From CAYIVF01 sp964366875 (lineage in GTDB: Bacteria > Patescibacteriota > Minisyncoccia > Minisyncoccales > Staskawiczbacteraceae): a stretch of 20,606 bases of DNA. A model generated the notes under the pieces. The model searched no databases and had not been told where the DNA came from. It worked only from the letters and a program-made list of their open reading frames with translations. Made by a program: the position numbers and the translations under genes. Below, in pieces: positions 1 to 6,710 of the stretch. How positions within the stretch are numbered: position 1 is the stretch's first letter; each line of letters starts with the position of its first letter. The stretch spans positions 1 through 20,606 of the forward strand of contig CAYIVF010000012.1 of NCBI GenBank assembly GCA_964366875.1, read 5' to 3'.

Positions 1-275
1 TCATATCTCAAAGCGTCAACTGGTTTCATTTTTGCGGCTGCCCTTGCTGGAAAATATCCGGATACGCAGCCAACGAAAAAAGAAAAAACTATGCTGAATA
101 GGATAAGACCCAAGCTTACGTCTGCCTTCAGATAAAAAAGCGGGTGGAACTGAAAATAAGTTTCGATTGTTTTAGCAAAGAGCATACCCATCAAAAAGCC
201 GTTTACAACAAAATACCCGACAATTGTTAAAACAACGACCCCTATAATAATCCACTTTCTTTTGATTTTAATCAT
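1..275 (-). CDS. C-terminal fragment of a MacB/FtsX-type ABC permease (runs off window edge)
   Basis: The reading frame opens with ATG at 273-275 and runs to the window edge, giving 91 residues ending in VDALRY. Two hydrophobic segments (about residues 8-34 and 55-75) are followed by SGYFPARAAAKMKPVDALRY. That tail matches the C-terminus of MacB/FtsX-domain permeases, which typically end G-x-x-PA-x-x-AA-x-x-x-P-x-x-ALR-x-E. These proteins are normally 350-650 residues. Here an in-frame stop at 297-299 and the prmC gene directly upstream leave no room for the rest. It is therefore either a decayed remnant or a mini-protein carrying only the last half of the FtsX domain. The stop codon lies outside the window. 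Family assignment is fairly secure; whether it is functional is unknown. Confidence 0.6.
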   Translation of the reverse strand, partial: MIKIKRKWIIIGVVVLTIVGYFVVNGFLMGMLFAKTIETYFQFHPLFYLKADVSLGLILFSIVFSFFVGCVSGYFPARAAAKMKPVDALRY

Positions 276-291
276 ATTTTCAAAATTTATA

Positions 292-1050
292 TTATTTTAT
301 CACAACGTAACGCCACTTACCATATTGGTCTTCATGAAATTTAAAGTTGCTACATCTAAATTTTTTAAATAATTTTTCTATTGCTTTTTTCTGGCTAGAA
401 TCAAACTCCATATATATCCTACCTCCCCTATTCAAGTGATTTTTTGCCTCTTTCAAAAATCTTCTGATATAAAAAAGCCCGTCTTTTCCGCCAAACAAAG
501 CTTGCTTTGGCTCATATTTTAAAACTGATTTTTGAATTTTATTTTTATTTTTCAGTGAAATATACGGTGGATTAGTAAAAATATAATTATATTTTCCTTT
601 TATATTGCTAAAAATGTCCGATTGAATAATTTTATATCTTTTTTTATTAATATTGTTTATTCTGCAGTTTATTTTTATCTGCCTTAATGCCTTTTTATCA
701 ACATCGGCAAAGTCGCACCCGCCTTCGCCAAGGCTTCGGCGTGCAGGCAATAAATTTTTAAGAACTGCTATTCCGATGCAACCAGAACCAGAGAAGATAT
801 CCAAACATTTTATATTTTTCTGTTTGTTTTTCTTAATTTCTTCTATGGCTTTTTCTGCCCAAAATTCTGTTTCCGGCCGAGGAATCAAAGGTCTTTTTGA
901 CAAATCAATTTTACATCCTAAAAACTCAGTAAATCCGACTACATAATCTAATGGCTCGCCTGCCTCCAATCTTTTCATATCGTTATAAAAATTTTTTGTG
1001 GCCTTATTGTGATATTTCTCTTTTAAAAGCCACCCAACTTCTTTTTGCAT
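292..1050 (-). CDS. prmC: Peptide chain release factor glutamine methyltransferase PrmC (HemK)
   Basis: PrmC transfers a methyl group from S-adenosylmethionine to the glutamine of the GGQ motif of release factors RF1/RF2 in the cytoplasm. The 252 residues show the family order: GEPLDYVVG (31-39), LIPRPETE (55-62), the SAM-binding LDIFSGSGCIGIAV (83-96) and the catalytic NPPY (160-163). The N-terminal helical domain is shorter than usual, as the family is typically about 280 residues. Residues about 101-111 (LPARRSLGEGG) sit between SAM-motif I and the DVD strand and are encoded by a 28-nt palindromic repeat at 721-748, so the protein carries an in-frame repeat-derived insertion. ATG at 1048-1050 has no clear ribosome binding site. 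The downstream gene starts 16 nt after its stop. Confidence 0.93.
   Translation of the reverse strand: MQKEVGWLLKEKYHNKATKNFYNDMKRLEAGEPLDYVVGFTEFLGCKIDLSKRPLIPRPETEFWAEKAIEEIKKNKQKNIKCLDIFSGSGCIGIAVLKNLLPARRSLGEGGCDFADVDKKALRQIKINCRINNINKKRYKIIQSDIFSNIKGKYNYIFTNPPYISLKNKNKIQKSVLKYEPKQALFGGKDGLFYIRRFLKEAKNHLNRGGRIYMEFDSSQKKAIEKLFKKFRCSNFKFHEDQYGKWRYVVIK
721..748. repeat. Short GC-rich palindromic repeat inside prmC
   Basis: This GC-rich 28-nt stretch in AT-rich prmC begins GCCTTCGCCAAGGC, a self-complementary hairpin, and continues TTCGGCGTGCAGGC. It encodes about nine extra residues between two secondary-structure elements of the methyltransferase fold. The composition break and palindrome mark it as an inserted repeat unit rather than ordinary coding sequence. 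Confidence 0.55.
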
Positions 1051-1073
1051 TTTTTTATTCTATCAAGATTTCA

Positions 1074-1104
1074 TCAATAAAAAAGCCTCACCGTTGGTCA
1101 GAAG
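1074..1104 (-). terminator. Probable intrinsic terminator overlapping the stop of the WG-repeat-like gene
   Basis: On the minus strand, CTGACC-AAC-GGTGAG (one G-G mismatch) is followed by GC and a run of six T. The hairpin includes the stop codon at 1088-1090. Confidence 0.45.
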
Positions 1105-1351
1105 GTAAAGCATGTTTGTCCTTTACTTCTTTGCCGTACCTGTCTATCATCTTCCACCTTCCTCCCTTTTCCTTAACCCAGGCTAATTCATTTTGGAAGT
1201 ATTCGGCACGTTCATAACGTTCTGGATATGCCGGCTCGCCGGATGGCAGAATGTGAAACCATTCGCCCTGCACTTCAACAACGGCCAAACCTTCGTAGAA
1301 AATGCCCAAATCACCGCAGAATTGCTGCCTCGGTGTTTCTTGCTTACTCAT
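1088..1351 (-). CDS. WG-repeat-like small protein
   Basis: An 87-residue soluble protein with two copies of a pattern typical of WG (KWG) repeats: FYEGLAVVEVQGEWFHILPSG (about 18-38) and FQNELAWVKEKGGRWKMIDRYGK (about 52-74). Each has F-x-x-LA-x-V, then G-x-W and a terminal G. Such repeats form small beta-rich scaffolds of mostly unknown function. The start at 1351 is supported by AAGGTGA about 11 nt upstream and by a promoter at 1396-1425. The coding sequence is GC-richer than prmC, like that of the amidohydrolase behind it. The small size means at most two or three repeats, so no specific role can be assigned. Confidence 0.6.
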   Translation of the reverse strand: MSKQETPRQQFCGDLGIFYEGLAVVEVQGEWFHILPSGEPAYPERYERAEYFQNELAWVKEKGGRWKMIDRYGKEVKDKHALPSDQR

Positions 1352-1395
1352 ACAACAATCACCTTGTGAAAGGACAGATTAAACGGGTTGATATT

Positions 1396-1425
1396 TTATA
1401 TTAATCTACTATTTATCTTTGTCAA
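1396..1425 (-). promoter_or_regulatory. Sigma70-type promoter of the WG-repeat-like gene
   Basis: The -35 TTGACA (minus strand, 1420-1425) is followed after 17-18 nt by an AATATAA-type -10 near 1396-1402. It begins inside the T-tract of the preceding amidohydrolase terminator, so the WG gene is transcribed separately. Confidence 0.65.
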
Positions 1426-1450
1426 ACAAAAAAGACCCAAATGGGTCTTG
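1426..1450 (-). terminator. Intrinsic terminator of the amidohydrolase gene
   Basis: On the minus strand, AAGACCCATTTGGGTCTT forms a perfect stem followed by TTTTTTG, a textbook rho-independent terminator about 36 nt past the stop codon. Confidence 0.85.
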
Positions 1451-1485
1451 CGCACTTCAACGAAAAAAATTTCGAAGTTGTGCAC

Positions 1486-2673
1486 CTAGTCTATTGCGGG
1501 CTCCCAATTGGGATCAATGCTTTGGCAGGCCTTTCGGTCTTGATAAAGCACCCTGCCCACTGTTGCCCTGTCAACTTCATTAAGCGGAACGCCAGCGGCA
1601 AGCTTCGCCCACACATGGGGTATAGCAAACCTTACAGCATGACCGGCAACCTTGATTTCCGTGAGCATATCCCCATCGCCTTGAGGCACGAAGACATCAC
1701 ACATATTATCGGAGCCGAGCAGGACAGGAACTTTCCTTTTGCACAATTCCAGCACCCGGGCAATGGAATTGTGGATGGGCGCACCGATCGGACGTAACTG
1801 CCTCATAGAAACAGCGGCAGTCGGACAAACGATGACCCCAAGGTTGAACTCCAACAATCCGTCAACCAGTTTACTGAACCTCTTTTCGTAGTACCCGGAT
1901 GGAGAAATCATATGTATCACCCACACTGTCGGACCCTGATGTCCTGGAATCTGCGGCTGGTCGAGCCAGCGCAAACCATCCACCAAGGTCTCGGTGCCAA
2001 CCTCTTCAGGATCATTTGCCTGGTCAAGGTGGACGTGAACTTCTTTTTTCAGCGTGCATCCCAACTCGAGCACCGCCCTCAGATGTTTTCGGAATCCAAC
2101 TTTGCCGTCGCGAGTAAGCGGCGATACGAAGTCGTCTTTTTCCGGCAAGGCGGAAAGGAAATCCGACATCTGTGCCGCTTCCTGGTAAACTTTCAATCGC
2201 TCGGTCCCCTCTTTGAATCCGAAGATTGGGTTGGGACCGATCCTGATTATGATTCTGTCGGCGAATTTGTCTTTGAGCTCTAAGGCCACCCTCATGGCCA
2301 AAAGCCCGTTTTCGCCAATATCAGGAGTAACGTCAATGCAGGTGGTCAGTCGAGTCGTACCATAACTGATCAGCCGCTCAATCACCCTAGACATCCTTTC
2401 CCTGAGATCTGTCTCAGTATAGGCTTCACCCCGATGCAGATCCCCGGTCAAGTTTTGCTTAACAGACAAAGGCAAACTGCTCGCTTCCAGCGTCGTAGTG
2501 TTGATGTGGCGCAGATACTTATCATCTAAAGTATCTGCCCTGTCAATGTGAGCATGGGCATTGTTGAAACCGCCCAATGGCGTAATGTCTTCCAAAAACA
2601 TTCTATCGTACGGCGATAGGCTTCTGGGAACAACCATGGTTCTTTTCCTCTGTAAAGGAGCTATTCCGCTCAT
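1486..2673 (-). CDS. Amidohydrolase-superfamily protein, cytosine-deaminase-like branch
   Basis: This 395-residue protein has metal-site motifs of the amidohydrolase superfamily in order: HAH (40-42), HVHLDQ (213-218), H254 in VIHMIS, and D322 in LGSDN followed by FVPQGDGDML. The HAH, H-x-D, H and SDN...GDGDML spacing resembles cytosine deaminase/AtzC-like hydrolases. Those enzymes act in the cytoplasm on ring C-N bonds of pyrimidines or triazines. The residue that is usually Glu in their H-x-D-E motif reads Gln218 here, so a deaminase reaction cannot be assumed. The start at 2673 is fixed by AAGGAGGGTGAGG just upstream. The gene is monocistronic, with its own promoter (2729-2756) and terminator, and is GC-richer than its neighbours, suggesting transfer. 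The substrate is unknown. Confidence 0.75.
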   Translation of the reverse strand: MSGIAPLQRKRTMVVPRSLSPYDRMFLEDITPLGGFNNAHAHIDRADTLDDKYLRHINTTTLEASSLPLSVKQNLTGDLHRGEAYTETDLRERMSRVIERLISYGTTRLTTCIDVTPDIGENGLLAMRVALELKDKFADRIIIRIGPNPIFGFKEGTERLKVYQEAAQMSDFLSALPEKDDFVSPLTRDGKVGFRKHLRAVLELGCTLKKEVHVHLDQANDPEEVGTETLVDGLRWLDQPQIPGHQGPTVWVIHMISPSGYYEKRFSKLVDGLLEFNLGVIVCPTAAVSMRQLRPIGAPIHNSIARVLELCKRKVPVLLGSDNMCDVFVPQGDGDMLTEIKVAGHAVRFAIPHVWAKLAAGVPLNEVDRATVGRVLYQDRKACQSIDPNWEPAID

Positions 2674-2728
2674 TCCTCACCCTCCTTAGGCTGATGAACA
2701 GAAAATCGAAACGAACACATTTTTTATA

Positions 2729-2756
2729 ATTCTACTCTCATCAAAGACAATGTCAA
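2729..2756 (-). promoter_or_regulatory. Promoter of the amidohydrolase gene
   Basis: On the minus strand the -35 TTGACA (2751-2756), a 16-nt spacer and the -10 TAGAAT (2729-2734) lie about 55 nt upstream of the start codon. A copy of the TGTCGCACAATA dyad lies immediately upstream of the -35. Confidence 0.65.
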
Positions 2757-2762
2757 TACTTC

Positions 2763-2774
2763 TGTCGCACAATA
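2763..2774. repeat. Copy 1 of the TTGTCGCACAATA intergenic dyad motif
   Basis: TGTCGCACAATA lies between the rplU terminator and the amidohydrolase promoter. The fuller consensus is TATTGT-CGC-ACAATA, with complementary arms around CGC. The first arm here is imperfect (TCTGT). Confidence 0.6.
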
Positions 2775-2790
2775 AGAATATCCTGCAACT

Positions 2791-2817
2791 AAAAACCCGC
2801 TTGTCGCGGGTTTTCAA
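2791..2817 (-). terminator. Intrinsic terminator after rplU
   Basis: AAAACCCGC-TTGTC-GCGGGTTTT is a nearly symmetrical hairpin 10-36 nt past the rplU stop. It has a T-tract on both strands, so it may work in both directions. Confidence 0.8.
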
Positions 2818-2826
2818 TTTTTTATT

Positions 2827-3138
2827 TTAATTTTTAATGCCTGTGATTTCTATTTCTGTGTAGGGCTGTCGGTGGCCGATTTTTCTGCTGTACCTTTTCT
2901 TTGGTTTGTATTTAAATACGATTATTTTATCTCCCCTGCCATGTTTCAAAACCCTTGCCTCAACTTTAGCATCTTTTACCAAAGGGTTTCCAATTTCAAT
3001 TTTTTTACTCTTTTCAACTAACAAAACGTCAGAAAAGGAAAACTCTTCCCCCTCTTTTTTATCTAGTTTCTCCACTTTTATTTTATCTCCGGGCTGGACT
3101 AAATATTGTTTTCCCCCGGTTTTTATAACTGCCAACAT
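2827..3138 (-). CDS. rplU: 50S ribosomal protein bL21
   Basis: bL21 is a small RNA-binding protein of the large subunit that contacts 23S rRNA. At 103 residues it has the normal family length and the typical opening MLAVIKTGGKQYLVQPGDKI. It also has VLKHGRGDKIIVFKYKPKKR (86-90 region onward) and RKIGHRQPYTEIEI near the C-terminus. The ATG at 3138 follows CTTTATTTATT with no Shine-Dalgarno, common for core genes here. A long hairpin (3153-3219) lies 15 nt upstream of the start. rpmA (bL27), the usual downstream partner, is absent: a terminator and the amidohydrolase follow instead. Confidence 0.97.
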   Translation of the reverse strand: MLAVIKTGGKQYLVQPGDKIKVEKLDKKEGEEFSFSDVLLVEKSKKIEIGNPLVKDAKVEARVLKHGRGDKIIVFKYKPKKRYSRKIGHRQPYTEIEITGIKN

Positions 3139-3152
3139 AATAAATAAAGCGA

Positions 3153-3219
3153 GGCGAAATTAAAATTTTTTTGTTCGGGCTGGCCGTGGGCGAGGCGTGC
3201 AAAAAAATTTAATTTCGCC
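3153..3219 (-). ncRNA. Long hairpin element A (conserved core, unique stem) in the rplU 5' region
   Basis: A 21-nt arm (3153-3173, starting GGCGAAATTAAAA) pairs with 3200-3219 (ending TTAATTTCGCC), with one bulged base. The roughly 26-nt GC-rich core is GTTCGGGCTGGCC then GTGGGCGAGGCGTGC. The same core, with a completely different paired stem, occurs upstream of rpmG at 19466-19585. As RNA on the gene strand the core reads GCACGCCTCGCCCAC...GCCCGAAC. It could be a ribosomal-protein leader, a protein-binding hairpin or a DNA repeat; the type label is provisional. Confidence 0.5.
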
Positions 3220-3255
3220 GAAGTGATATAATTTTTTAGTTTAGCAAAAAATATC

Positions 3256-4314
3256 TCATTCGTCAAGCGCAGGACGCTCGACCTCGTCAATTTCTATCTT
3301 TGACTCCCCTGCTGTAAGTTTTACCACATCTTTGTCTATTTTTTCCAGTTCCTTACCTGCTTTGTTATAGCTGGAAACCGTTGTATCTAAATGCTGTCCT
3401 AAACGCTTCATATGTTCTGAATACGTAAACAAATGTTTTCCCAGTCTTTCCACTTCTTTGATTATTTGATTTGCCTGCTCTGATATCTTTTGATTTCGCA
3501 GCCCCTGCAGAACTGTTTGCAGATAAGCTAAAAATGACGTGGGAGACACAACAACAACCTTTTTCTTTCCTGCATAATAAATCAGGTTGTTTGTGTCTTC
3601 TGCAATAGCTCCCACTTTGTTTATAAGCAAATCATAATATACAGCTTCAGAGGGTATAAACATAAAGGCGAAGTCCATTGTTTTTTCCTCTGGCCTTACA
3701 TATTTTGAGGTTTCATCAATCCTTAGCTTCAAATCATTAATAAACGCAGTTTCTAATCTTTTTTTCTCAACAGCGTCATTGGTCTGCAGCATTCTGTTGT
3801 AGTTTTCTAAAGAAAACTTTGAATCAATGGGAATTATTCTTTTACCCGCCTGCGCGGCCTGGTCCACAAAAACAACCGCATCAACTATTTCTCCGTTTGA
3901 AAAGGAATACTGCATTTGATAAGAACCAGGAGGCAGAACATTTTTTAGCACGGTTTCCAAATAATACTCGCCCAGCACTCCCCTCTGCTTTGGATTTTTC
4001 AAAATATCCTGCAGGTTTTTTAATTGGTCTGCAAACCCAACAACTTGTTTGTTTGTTTCATCAAGCCGCGTTAACTTTTCAGTAACATTTCGTATAATAT
4101 CCGCGGAATGCTTAAATTGCTCTTGCGCATTTTTGTTTGATTCAGAAAGTTTTGAATCCACTGCTTCTGCAATTTGGCCGAGCTGCTGCTGCAGCATAAG
4201 CAAGGAGCCATTCTCTTGCCCTGAGCCTGCCGAAGGGTTTCTTCTCAACAGCAAGAAAACAGTTGCTGCCAAAACCGCCACTATTAAAATTAAAAATATC
4301 GTTGTTAAATCCAT
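3256..4314 (-). CDS. rmuC: DNA recombination protein RmuC
   Basis: RmuC is a membrane-anchored, coiled-coil protein with a nuclease-like core, linked to limiting DNA rearrangements and inversions. The 352 residues show an N-terminal membrane segment (about 4-23) and a coiled-coil region (about 38-110). The core signature follows, with RGVLGEYYLETVL (about 113-125), the QMQYSF region, IIPIDSKFSLENY, and FMFIPSEAVYYDLL. Residues 27-33 (PSAGSGQ), directly after the membrane anchor, are encoded by the palindrome at 4219-4237, an in-frame repeat insertion in a tolerant linker. ATG at 4314 follows AATAAT with no Shine-Dalgarno. No terminator is obvious between rmuC and the rplU hairpin element, so they may be co-transcribed. 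Confidence 0.93.
   Translation of the reverse strand: MDLTTIFLILIVAVLAATVFLLLRRNPSAGSGQENGSLLMLQQQLGQIAEAVDSKLSESNKNAQEQFKHSADIIRNVTEKLTRLDETNKQVVGFADQLKNLQDILKNPKQRGVLGEYYLETVLKNVLPPGSYQMQYSFSNGEIVDAVVFVDQAAQAGKRIIPIDSKFSLENYNRMLQTNDAVEKKRLETAFINDLKLRIDETSKYVRPEEKTMDFAFMFIPSEAVYYDLLINKVGAIAEDTNNLIYYAGKKKVVVVSPTSFLAYLQTVLQGLRNQKISEQANQIIKEVERLGKHLFTYSEHMKRLGQHLDTTVSSYNKAGKELEKIDKDVVKLTAGESKIEIDEVERPALDE
4219..4237. repeat. Short palindromic repeat CCCTGAG..CGAAGGG inside rmuC
   Basis: CCCTGAGCCTGCCGAAGGG sits in frame after the RmuC membrane anchor. A relative, CCCTGAGTTTATCGAAGGG, lies in the L10 leader on the minus strand at 17038-17056. The two match at 15 of 19 positions, with differences confined to the loop. 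Confidence 0.7.
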
Positions 4315-4323
4315 ATTATTGAT

Positions 4324-4434
4324 TTAACTTATCATATTTTTTGAAGGTTTCCAATAGTGAAAATAGATGAGTTTTACAACTTCGCTGACAACAATGTCCT
4401 GAACATTTTTGTTTGTATACTCAGAAAAGGCCAT
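4324..4434 (-). CDS. Possible 36-residue small protein
   Basis: The gap between rmuC and the exchanger holds a 36-residue frame beginning MAFSEYTNKNVQDIVV and ending PSKNMIS. Its ATG lies 3 nt after the exchanger stop codon, as in a translationally coupled operon. No Shine-Dalgarno or recognisable family is visible, so it may be a gene remnant or chance. Confidence 0.25.
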   Translation of the reverse strand: MAFSEYTNKNVQDIVVSEVVKLIYFHYWKPSKNMIS

Positions 4435-4437
4435 AAA

Positions 4438-5406
4438 TTAAAACTTAATAAAAACTTCCGTCAGTAAGAATATAATATAAATAGAAAGCAGTAAAAGCCC
4501 TTCTTTTTTTGTAATTTTTTGGCCGGTTTTAACAACAATATAGAAAAACAGGGCTGAAATAACCATAAATATCCTCGCGATAAAAAATGGCGAAAGGTCT
4601 TTAATTTCAAATGGCGACACAATGGCGATAATACCTAGAACCAATGTGGCGCAAATAATCACAGAACCCATTAAATCTCCGAGAACCATCCAGCCCTCGC
4701 CCTTTCTGGCTGAAATAATGGAAAAATAAATTTCTGGAAAACAATTTCCCAAACCCACAATCAAAATTCCGACCAGCGAAAGGGAAACGCCGAGCTTTGC
4801 TGAAAAAAATTGCGCCGAACTCACGATGCCCTGCGAAGCAAGCAGAAGAAGGGCTATCAATATAATCATTTTTGCCAAATTCATCAAAAAATCATACGGG
4901 CCTTTTATGGGACTGTCGGCTTCCTTTGCGTTTTTGCCGTAGAATTTTTTGAATCTTTCCTCTTTAGAAAAAATCCAATAAGTATAGGCCGCAAAAGCTA
5001 AAATTAAAACCAACCCGTCTGCTCTGGTCAAGGTTCCGTCCCACATCATCAACATTGGTAAAACAGCTATCAATATTGTAAAAAGCATGCTTCCTTGAAC
5101 CATTTTGCTGTCTGCCGGCAATGTTTTTTTTGTAAAAAACACGGCGATAGCCGCTACCAAAGTTAAATCAACCAAATTTCCGCCTATAATATCTCCGAAA
5201 GAAATTTGAGGCAGTCCTCTCAGGGCGGCGTTAAGGTCAACAAACAAATTAGGCAATGATGCGGCAAAAGCCATTACAAAAAAAGCGATTATAAACTCAC
5301 GCCAATGCAGATATCTTGCTATTTTGGTCAAAGTTTTTACAAGGCTGGAACTTAACCAAGCCAATATAAAAATAGATATTATAAATGTGGCTATCTGTAA
5401 AATCAT
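4438..5406 (-). CDS. CaCA-family Na+/Ca2+ exchanger-like membrane protein
   Basis: A 322-residue polytopic membrane protein with about ten hydrophobic segments and the internal duplication of the cation/calcium antiporter family. Repeat alpha-1 is AASLPNLFVDLNAALRG with GDIIGGNLVDL (about 48-81). Repeat alpha-2 is GLGNCFPEIYFSIISARKG with LGDLMGSVI (about 218-250). Each carries the (S/C)-x-P-(E/N) and GxxxGSN-like cores that bind cations; alpha-1 has PN rather than the usual PE, and GGN. YrbG-like members exchange Ca2+ for Na+ or H+ across the inner membrane. The gene starts 8 nt downstream of the permease stop, so the two transporters probably form an operon. Ion specificity cannot be read from sequence. 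Confidence 0.85.
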   Translation of the reverse strand: MILQIATFIISIFILAWLSSSLVKTLTKIARYLHWREFIIAFFVMAFAASLPNLFVDLNAALRGLPQISFGDIIGGNLVDLTLVAAIAVFFTKKTLPADSKMVQGSMLFTILIAVLPMLMMWDGTLTRADGLVLILAFAAYTYWIFSKEERFKKFYGKNAKEADSPIKGPYDFLMNLAKMIILIALLLLASQGIVSSAQFFSAKLGVSLSLVGILIVGLGNCFPEIYFSIISARKGEGWMVLGDLMGSVIICATLVLGIIAIVSPFEIKDLSPFFIARIFMVISALFFYIVVKTGQKITKKEGLLLLSIYIIFLLTEVFIKF

Positions 5407-5414
5407 AATTATAA

Positions 5415-6542
5415 TTAATTAATAAAATAAACTAGTTCGTATATTACGCCTAATATAAAAATTACAGACAAAGGATAAATAATAACTTTTTTCCCTTTGA
5501 TTTTTCTATACATTAACAATATTAAAATGCCGTCTATTCCCAGAAATATTCCTCCAATAAAAGATATTATTGGTATGAAAGACCTTACGCCCAGTAAAAA
5601 AAGAATCAAAGGCAGAGTGCAGACAATAATAACAGCGTGTATCTTTTTAACGCCGAGGTCATACATAAAAACCTTTTTTAAGATAAGTCCCAATGATATG
5701 AAGGCGTTAAAAATCACAACAGCTCCGACAAGAAACCCTGCAGATAAAATCCACCCTCCAAAAATCTCTTTAAGCCCGGCTAAAGCCGATTCTGTTGTTT
5801 TTGCTCCCGTAATTCCCAATATTAAAACGATAAATAAAAAATAAATTACAGCCGTAATCAAAACCGAAGCAGTAATTATTTTTTTGATGTTTTTTTTATC
5901 GCCTTTCAGAAGTTCTTCCACTTCAGGAATAAGCCCCACGCCCCATAATGAAAAAATAATCGGGCCGTAGGGCAGAAACAAATTTTTAACCGACGTATTC
6001 CAGCTGCCGATAAAAATGTTGTCTAATTTTATGTTGGCAAATCCTTTTATAAAAATTATGAGCAAAGTCAAAAGCAGCAACATTATCGTGCCCAATTCAA
6101 CCTTGGCAATTGCCCTTACATCAGAATAAATAAAGATACCAGCGAGAATAAAATAAATAACAACATAGAGGAGATAGCTTCCTCCAAAAATCGGCGAGAA
6201 TGCATTTGCCAAAAAATCACCGCCGACAATTAAATAAACCAACAAAATACCGAATCCTCCCAAAGTTGCAGCAGTCAAAGAAACCGCCTCGGCCCATTTT
6301 CCAAGATGAAAACCCACAAACCCCGGAATTCTTTTGAAATCCGGGGTTTTAAGCGCAATTTCGCCGACTATAGTGTTAATTAAAATAATAACAAGGGTTA
6401 AAACCGCCAGGTACCCGGCTACCAGCCAAATACTGGTTTTCAAAGCAATATACGGCAACGAAAAAAAACCAACACCGATGACGCTTCCTGCCAAGATGGC
6501 TACAGGATAAACATATCTTTTAAACAAATCGCTTGTAAGCAT
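5415..6542 (-). CDS. Amino-acid permease, APC superfamily (aromatic amino acid transporter-like)
   Basis: A 375-residue protein with about eleven transmembrane segments. The N-terminus, ILAGSVIGVGFFSLPYIALK (about 16-35), is the unwound first helix with the G-S-x-IG-x-G-x-x-x-LP signature seen in APC-superfamily transporters such as the tryptophan/tyrosine permeases. It would import an amino acid driven by H+ or Na+, plausible for a host-dependent, biosynthesis-poor cell. Substrate is not determinable from the sequence. ATG at 6542 has no strong Shine-Dalgarno. A tRNA-Glu on the opposite strand lies about 87 nt upstream, so the promoters are divergent. The cation exchanger follows 8 nt downstream. 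Confidence 0.8.
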   Translation of the reverse strand: MLTSDLFKRYVYPVAILAGSVIGVGFFSLPYIALKTSIWLVAGYLAVLTLVIILINTIVGEIALKTPDFKRIPGFVGFHLGKWAEAVSLTAATLGGFGILLVYLIVGGDFLANAFSPIFGGSYLLYVVIYFILAGIFIYSDVRAIAKVELGTIMLLLLTLLIIFIKGFANIKLDNIFIGSWNTSVKNLFLPYGPIIFSLWGVGLIPEVEELLKGDKKNIKKIITASVLITAVIYFLFIVLILGITGAKTTESALAGLKEIFGGWILSAGFLVGAVVIFNAFISLGLILKKVFMYDLGVKKIHAVIIVCTLPLILFLLGVRSFIPIISFIGGIFLGIDGILILLMYRKIKGKKVIIYPLSVIFILGVIYELVYFIN

Positions 6543-6586
6543 TATTCTATTTTACCATCTAAAACAAAAACGAGCTACTGTTCAAA

Positions 6587-6616
6587 TAGACAAACGATAA
6601 AAATTATGATAAAAAT
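6587..6616 (+). promoter_or_regulatory. Promoter of tRNA-Glu
   Basis: TAGACA (6587-6592), an 18-nt spacer and TAAAAA (6611-6616) lie 14 nt upstream of the mature tRNA end. It is a modest match. Confidence 0.4.
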
Positions 6617-6629
6617 AAGGTGATATCAG

Positions 6630-6707
6630 GCCCCATCGTCTAGCCCGGTCTAGGACACCAGCTTCTCAAGCTGAGAACACCGGTTCAAATCCGGTTGGGG
6701 CCACCAA
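6630..6707 (+). tRNA. tRNA-Glu (anticodon CTC)
   Basis: The acceptor arms GGCCCCA and TGGGGCC pair fully, followed by discriminator A and an encoded CCA. The anticodon loop TTCTCAA gives CTC, reading GAG. The T arm ACCGG-TTCAAAT-CCGGT is complete. The top pair of the anticodon stem is a C-A mismatch. It is the only RNA gene on the plus strand here. Confidence 0.93.
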
Positions 6708-6710
6708 CTA

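Noticed and set aside
653..1217. Plus-strand open frames opposite prmC and the WG-like gene
   Set aside because: They show no family features and mirror well-supported minus-strand genes.
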